Shown here: piece by piece, positions 59,601-64,000 of the stretch
Layout: each line of letters opens with the position of its first letter
Position numbering within the stretch: the stretch's first letter is position 1
From: Todiramphus chloris collaris
Taxonomy: Eukaryota; Chordata; Aves; Coraciiformes; Alcedinidae
DNA length: 64,000 nt
NCBI GenBank assembly: GCA_025345505.1
Contig: JANVCC010000185.1
Coordinates: 2,562,767 to 2,626,766, forward strand
Direction of reading: 5' to 3'
The notes under the pieces: model-generated
Seen by the model: only the letters and a program-made list of their open reading frames with translations
Told to the model about the DNA's origin: nothing
Databases searched by the model: none
Translations under genes and position numbers: made by a program

Positions 59601-62589
59601 TCCCCCTCCCGGCGTGCCGATCGCTGCCGGGGAGCTGGCCAAGCTGGGGGAGAGACGGTGTCGTAGTGAGAAAGTGGAAGAGTGTTGAGGTTTCCATATG
59701 CTGATTACAGCGTGCGTTTTTAGTGGTACATGGTTCTGGAGGAAGGAAGGAAAGGGAAGATAAAAATAAAGCTGCAGTCCTGTATTTAGCTATAAGCCAC
59801 TGTGGGATTTTAATTTTTTTTTCCAGTAGTATTTGAAGACTCTGCAATAAACAGCTTGTTCATGACTTTTTTTTTTTTTTCTCTTTCATTTTATACCACT
59901 ACTGTTTTGAAGAAGTAGCCAGGTTGCTGTGGCATTTCTATAGCTCAGAATCCCTATGTCTTGGAGGAGAAGAGGGCTGCAAATTCTCTGTGCTGATGTC
60001 AGGAGATCTGTGTGCAGTTCAGGAGCACTTTTTTTTTCTAAGATGCTGGTGTGCAACATATCTTAAAGTCAGTGGGCCATTGCTGGAGACATCCCTATTG
60101 AATAGGTGCATGCGATACTGGTCGTGCTGGACCTTCATCCAGAATAAACAAATGTGCCAACTTTTAAAAATTCGGAATGATTTCGTATGTAAGAATAAGG
60201 GAGGATATACTCAAAATGTAGCTGCTACTGCGAATGGGAGGAAAAACTCAGGTGCAAATACCGAGCAGAAATTGTGTTACTGATATAATTGGATTTTACT
60301 ACAATTTCGTAACACCGATAAAGGACAGTGGTAAATACTTGCTTTGTTTCATGAATCTGACACATGGCCTAAGGCCAAGAGAGAGAGATTAATTGGGTTT
60401 GAAAAGAATCATTTGGAGTTTAAAAAAAAATAAAGACACCCAAGCCTCAAAAGACAAGTGTTTGACATTTGAAGAGGATGGTTGTGCATAGATGTGGGTG
60501 TCCTCGGCTTTCCGTGGGTACAGAATAACGGTGGACCTGCCAGCCTGGGCTGTGGGAGCCATGGGGACTGAAACCCAGGGTGGCAGCTCCGTGTAAAGGT
60601 GCCCTTTCCACATGGCAGTCGCCGTGTCCGTGGCTGTGCAGCTGTAGCACTCAGCCTTTCCTACAGGAAGGGAAACAACACGCTCCTTGAAACAGGCCCT
60701 TAATATAATAACCGGTGGAGACGACTGTGTGTGACAGTCTCCTTCTAACGCAATTCCGATCGCCCACGTTTGGAGCTAGGCACCTGGCTCCCCGCTTTAA
60801 AGCACACATTAGAATAAGAGAGTGGATGATTTTTAAAGTTGGGGTTTCTTTCTCTCCCTGAAAGTTCAGTTTTAGGATGCTGTTCTGGCCTCACAGCACT
60901 AAGAAATCTCAACTGGGCTAGAGCTTTGCTGGAGGTGGCCTGGAGAAAGTATGTCTTTGGCATAATTTGTCATAGTGAAGCTCTAAGAGGAAAGACTTAA
61001 TTGTGGCTTTTTCGTGTGATTACGTGAATGTTAGATACCCCTTTTCAATGTGAGCTAGAGATGGTCACCTAACTTCTGTGCTTATATCAGTTGATCCAGA
61101 GGGGAGTCCTTGAGTTGTCAGCAGTTTGGCTTGATTTCTCTTAAAGACCAAGTTTTAGATAAATGTGTATTATGGAATAATGTCCCTGCTGCCCAAAGCC
61201 CTGCACAGATGTGCTAGTCATTGCAGCGTCTCAGCTGCAGTGTGCATATGGCAGCTAAAAGGAATTGAAAAGCTCTGGGAGTATAGAATTAAGTGGCAAA
61301 TAACATCAGCAAGAAACAAGTGTGGAGAGTGAGCTGCGTTGTCTTCTGGGGCTGTGTTCAGCAGAAATTTTACATGCTGGTGGCTCTTCCAGAAACTCAG
61401 GAACAACAGCTGAGCAGGACTTTTGGAACCTGGCCCATTGGGAACTTATTTACAGGGGTTTGTGTTGTTAAAGGTAGAAGGTGATCTGAGGAGCCTCAGA
61501 TCACATCTCTGCAGCCAGGGGCAAAACTCCTAGATGTCTGCTTATTGCCAATTTAGTATTCAGCTGTTCAAAGCTCTTTATTTCTGTATATAGCTTATGC
61601 AGTATGTACTGGAGGCAAAGCTGTGGGAAGGTGGCAGGAGTGGGTTGGACAGGCTTTGGGTGAGACCCTGGGAAGTACATCTGACAGGAGTTGGAGCCTT
61701 TCAGCTATTTGCCTGCCTAACACTCCAAAGTAACATGTGAGGGGCAAAGAATCAGCTCACTGCAGAGGCACCACGTCTCCTCTTCCAGGATCTCCCTGTC
61801 CTTCCCACCTCCCACAAACACTCTATGAAATTGGAGTTCCTGCTATGGCACGAATTAATTTCACTGGTGAAGCCAGGACCCAAAAGATCAGGAGCTTTGA
61901 TCTTGCCTTGTGTGTCTGTACACTGGCTTTAGGGCAGTGAATGTCTTTGTTGCCTTGCGAAGGGAAGTTTCAGCTTAACCCTGATCTGCTGTAATTAGTA
62001 GCTCTAGCTGACATGGGGAGCAGTGTCGTACCCTTGTTCTGGTTGGTAAATGTGGTTTGAAAAAGGAGACCAAAGACAGGCTCTTAACCCTCTGAAATGA
62101 TAGTTTGAGAGCTGGTGGAGTTTCATCTCTTTTCTGTGCAGCAGGGCAGGCTGCTTGTAGCTGGCCGTACGCTGCTGTCTTTGTCTGAGCAATCACCTTG
62201 GGTCTCTCCCAGGCGATGCGATCCCCCCATCCCTTGATCGGAGACATCAGCACACCAAGGGATGGGTGATATATCCTCCTGGCCACGACACTTGGCAGCT
62301 GGACAGATAACTGACTCATCGGTGTTCGTGGTTTCTCATTTAATACTGGGACCGTTCGGATGATTTAAGTGCCAGCAGTCCAGAGAGGAGGTTGTGCTTC
62401 TGCTTCCAGCACGGTTGTGGAGCCGTCGCCTTGTTTGCCTCCCATCCACACTTCTCTTTGCGGGGGGAGGCCGGGGGTGGATCTGGCTTTGGCTGTCAGC
62501 CGTAGATCTATGTTGCGAGTGGTTTTATTTCCTCCTGGCGATTGGGCTGTTCCATTGGCTCCTCTTGCTCTCCGTTGTTTGCCTGCCGA

Positions 62590-62974
62590 GGAACAAATGT
62601 CCTGTGCGCAGCGGGCTGCGGGGCGCTCCAGGGGACCGGGCTCCGCGCCGTGCCCACCCCGCCGGCCCCTCTCCTGAGGCCGGCCGAGCCCCTGGCCACC
62701 CATGCCCCCGAGGGGAGCTCTCTGCAGGGGGGGCACCGCCTCCTGCCCCGCAATGTAATTGCATCTGGGGGGCTGTCGGCCCCTCCCGGAGCGGGGGGCG
62801 GCCGTGCGGGGCAGCGCCGGGGTGCGGGTTGCGTGGGGCCGGCCCCGGAGGAGGTACCGGGGCGGGGGCGGGCGGCGGGGGCGGGCAGGGCAAGGCAAGG
62901 CAAGGCAGGGCAGGGCGTCCCCGTCCCCCCCCTTCCCCCCTCCCCCATTGCCACTGCCCCCTTCTCTCCCGCAG
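62590..62974 (+). promoter_or_regulatory. KCNT1: second CpG island before KCNT1 exon 2 (possible alternative promoter)
   Basis: GC- and CpG-dense sequence starts abruptly near 62600 and continues over exon 2 and past it to about 63550. A CpG island around an internal exon far from the first promoter often marks an alternative start. An in-frame ATG with A at -3 exists inside exon 2 (63060-63062). Expression evidence is lacking; this is inference. Confidence 0.4.
62884..62915. repeat. (GGCAA/GGCAG)n pentamer repeat
   Basis: Six pentamers of GGCAA or GGCAG type, 60 bp before the KCNT1 exon 2 acceptor tract. Confidence 0.85.
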
Positions 62975-63154
62975 GCTTTCGTCGCCCGGCGGCTGCGGCG
63001 GCGGGGACGGCGGCGGGAGCCGCAAGAGCGGGGTCATTCTGGACATCGCTGCCTTGAAGATGACGGAGCTGGAGTCCGAGGTGCTGCCCTTGCCGCCCCG
63101 GTACCGCTTCCGCGATCTGCTGCTGGGGGACCAGTCCTTCCAGAGCGACGACAG
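62975..63154 (+). CDS. KCNT1: KCNT1 second coding exon (conserved cytoplasmic N-terminal segment)
   Basis: A long C/T tract ending CTCCCGCAG gives the acceptor (AG 62973-62974); the donor is AG/GTTCGG at 63155. Taken in the phase set by exon 1 it encodes 60 residues, completing a split Arg codon. After a Gly-rich linker comes [20 protein letters not shown] and then [20 protein letters not shown]. This block is nearly identical to what I recall of Slack-A ([20 protein letters not shown]) and of KCNT2 (Slick), whose protein starts near its equivalent ([20 protein letters not shown]). It is the cytoplasmic segment before S1; the transmembrane and RCK exons lie beyond the window. KCNT2 is the alternative, but the upstream YTNR exon and the QSF rather than QGW residues favour KCNT1. 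Confidence 0.92.
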
Positions 63155-64000
63155 GTTCGGGGGGACAGCGGCGAGGGGTGAAACGGACGGGAGGGAGGCA
63201 GCGAGGTGGGGGGGAGGGCGGGGGGGACACAGGGTTCCCGGGAGGGAGTCACACCCCTGGGGACACGCAGTCCCTGGGCCTGGGGGCGCACGCTTGGACC
63301 TGGGGACACGTACGTGAGACGCTCCCGCCCCACACACTCTGGGGGGGGACGGGGACACCCACGCCCCGGGGGTGCGGTGTGGGACGGACGCGGAGCGGAG
63401 CTCTCCGCGGTGCTGAAGCCCGCCCGGCGCGGAGCTCTCCGCGGTGCTGATCCCGCGGGCGCGGAGCTCTCCGCGGTGCTGACGGGCCCGTTCCCGGCGG
63501 GCGGGGCTGGGGACGGGGACGGGCACGGAACGAACGGCAGGCGCTGGGATGCGGGAGTGTTCGGAGTCCGCGAGCACTGGGATGTGTTCGCAAGAACCAG
63601 TGGGCGAGGGGGCACTGGGATGTGTGCTGGGGTGGGAAGCCACGGGGATGTGTGTGGGTCCGCCTTGGACAATAGGCACTGGGATCATATGGGTGTTCCA
63701 GGGCTGGTGGACGTGCTGGAGTTGCTGGGAATTGGGAGTTGTGGGTATACTGGGCCAGCAGACATTGAGATGTGTGGGTAAGCTGAGCAGCTTGCTGTGT
63801 CTGAGAGTCCCATCAGGGGTTGTCAAGAAGAAAAAGGGACCACTGTCTGGGAGACGCATGGGATACAATTGGTGAGGTGAGGGGCTGGTGAAACTCCCTG
63901 TTAAGCCATACGCAGATTTTGGGCTGAGCGCATACATTTGTTTAGGAGGTGAGGCTCATCCAGGATGTTCTCAGAGGCTGTCTTTGCAGCAGGGGCTGCT
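63155..64000 (+). other. KCNT1: start of KCNT1 intron 2
   Basis: Follows the donor at 63155-63156 and runs to the window edge. No next exon (the VQVEFYVNE segment expected next) is present. The first 400 bases are still CpG-rich and include the tandem GC-rich repeat at 63395-63482. Confidence 0.7.
63395..63482. repeat. three-copy GC-rich tandem repeat with hairpin potential
   Basis: GCGGAGCTCTCCGCGGTGCT occurs three times, starting at 63395, 63429 and 63461, spaced 34 and 32 bp. Each copy contains CGGA and TCCG arms around GCTC, and the last two read CGCGGAGCTCTCCGCG, a 6-bp stem with a 4-base loop. Confidence 0.9.

Larger units (their letters stand above)
48078..62974 (+). other. KCNT1: KCNT1 intron 1 (bulk)
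   Basis: Nearly 15 kb between the two recognised coding exons (intron starts at 47727). I searched for another KCNT1 exon, including an alternative first exon, and for genes on the minus strand, and found none with both splice signals and resemblance. It contains a (TA)n run at 48274-48289, an old CR1-like fragment at about 52400-53060, a 22-bp tandem repeat at 55143-55200 and a GGAT repeat at 56598-56656. Confidence 0.65.

Noticed and set aside
62525..63937. 470-aa minus-strand open frame opposite KCNT1 exon 2
   Set aside because: Stop-poor GC-rich sequence; the conserved coding signal is on the + strand ([13 protein letters not shown]), and the antisense frame has no family resemblance.

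Overview
This is vertebrate nuclear DNA, almost certainly from a bird. The genes are split by many short introns with GT/AG borders, and the promoters are CpG-rich. One intron holds a recognisable avian-type CR1 LINE 3' end. The genes found together (TRAF1, PHF19, a CutA-like gene, PSMD5, B3GALT9) correspond to human 9q33.2. Two runs of N (15713-16112 and 47978-48077) show it is a draft assembly. Species cannot be fixed from the window. There is no prokaryotic operon, CRISPR array, tRNA or rRNA that I can support.

Layout. 1-2768: last intron, last coding exon and 3'UTR of TRAF1 (+). About 2.8-7.3 kb: TRAF1-PHF19 spacer. 7.3-17.1 kb: PHF19 (+), with a CpG-island first exon, 14 coding exons giving 588 aa, and a long 3'UTR broken by an assembly gap. 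17.9-26.9 kb: an intact six-exon CutA-like gene (CUTAL, -, 162 aa), tail-to-tail with PHF19. 26.9-28.3 kb: shared head-to-head CpG region. 28.3-34.1 kb: PSMD5 (+), 10 exons, 504 aa, same length as the human protein. 37.25-38.77 kb: B3GALT9 (-), 368 aa, tail-to-tail with PSMD5. 38.8-46.6 kb: no gene seen. 46.6-64 kb: 5' end of the sodium-activated potassium channel gene KCNT1 (+). It has a 'Slack-A' type first exon, a 15-kb intron and a second coding exon; the gene runs off the right edge.

Functions are unrelated housekeeping and signalling roles rather than a system. TRAF1 is a TNF-receptor adaptor, PHF19 a PRC2 accessory factor reading H3K36me3, CUTAL a trimeric CutA-fold protein, PSMD5 a 19S proteasome base chaperone, B3GALT9 a Golgi beta-3-glycosyltransferase family member, and KCNT1 a neuronal channel. 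I found no novel multi-gene system. The points most worth checking are an in-frame duplicated splice donor inside the PHF19 Tudor domain, the intact CUTAL gene (its human counterpart is annotated as a pseudogene), the synteny junction between B3GALT9 and KCNT1, and a possible second KCNT1 promoter at exon 2.

Limits: exon structures were built by eye from reading frame, splice sites and remembered family sequences. Transcription starts and polyadenylation sites are candidates only.
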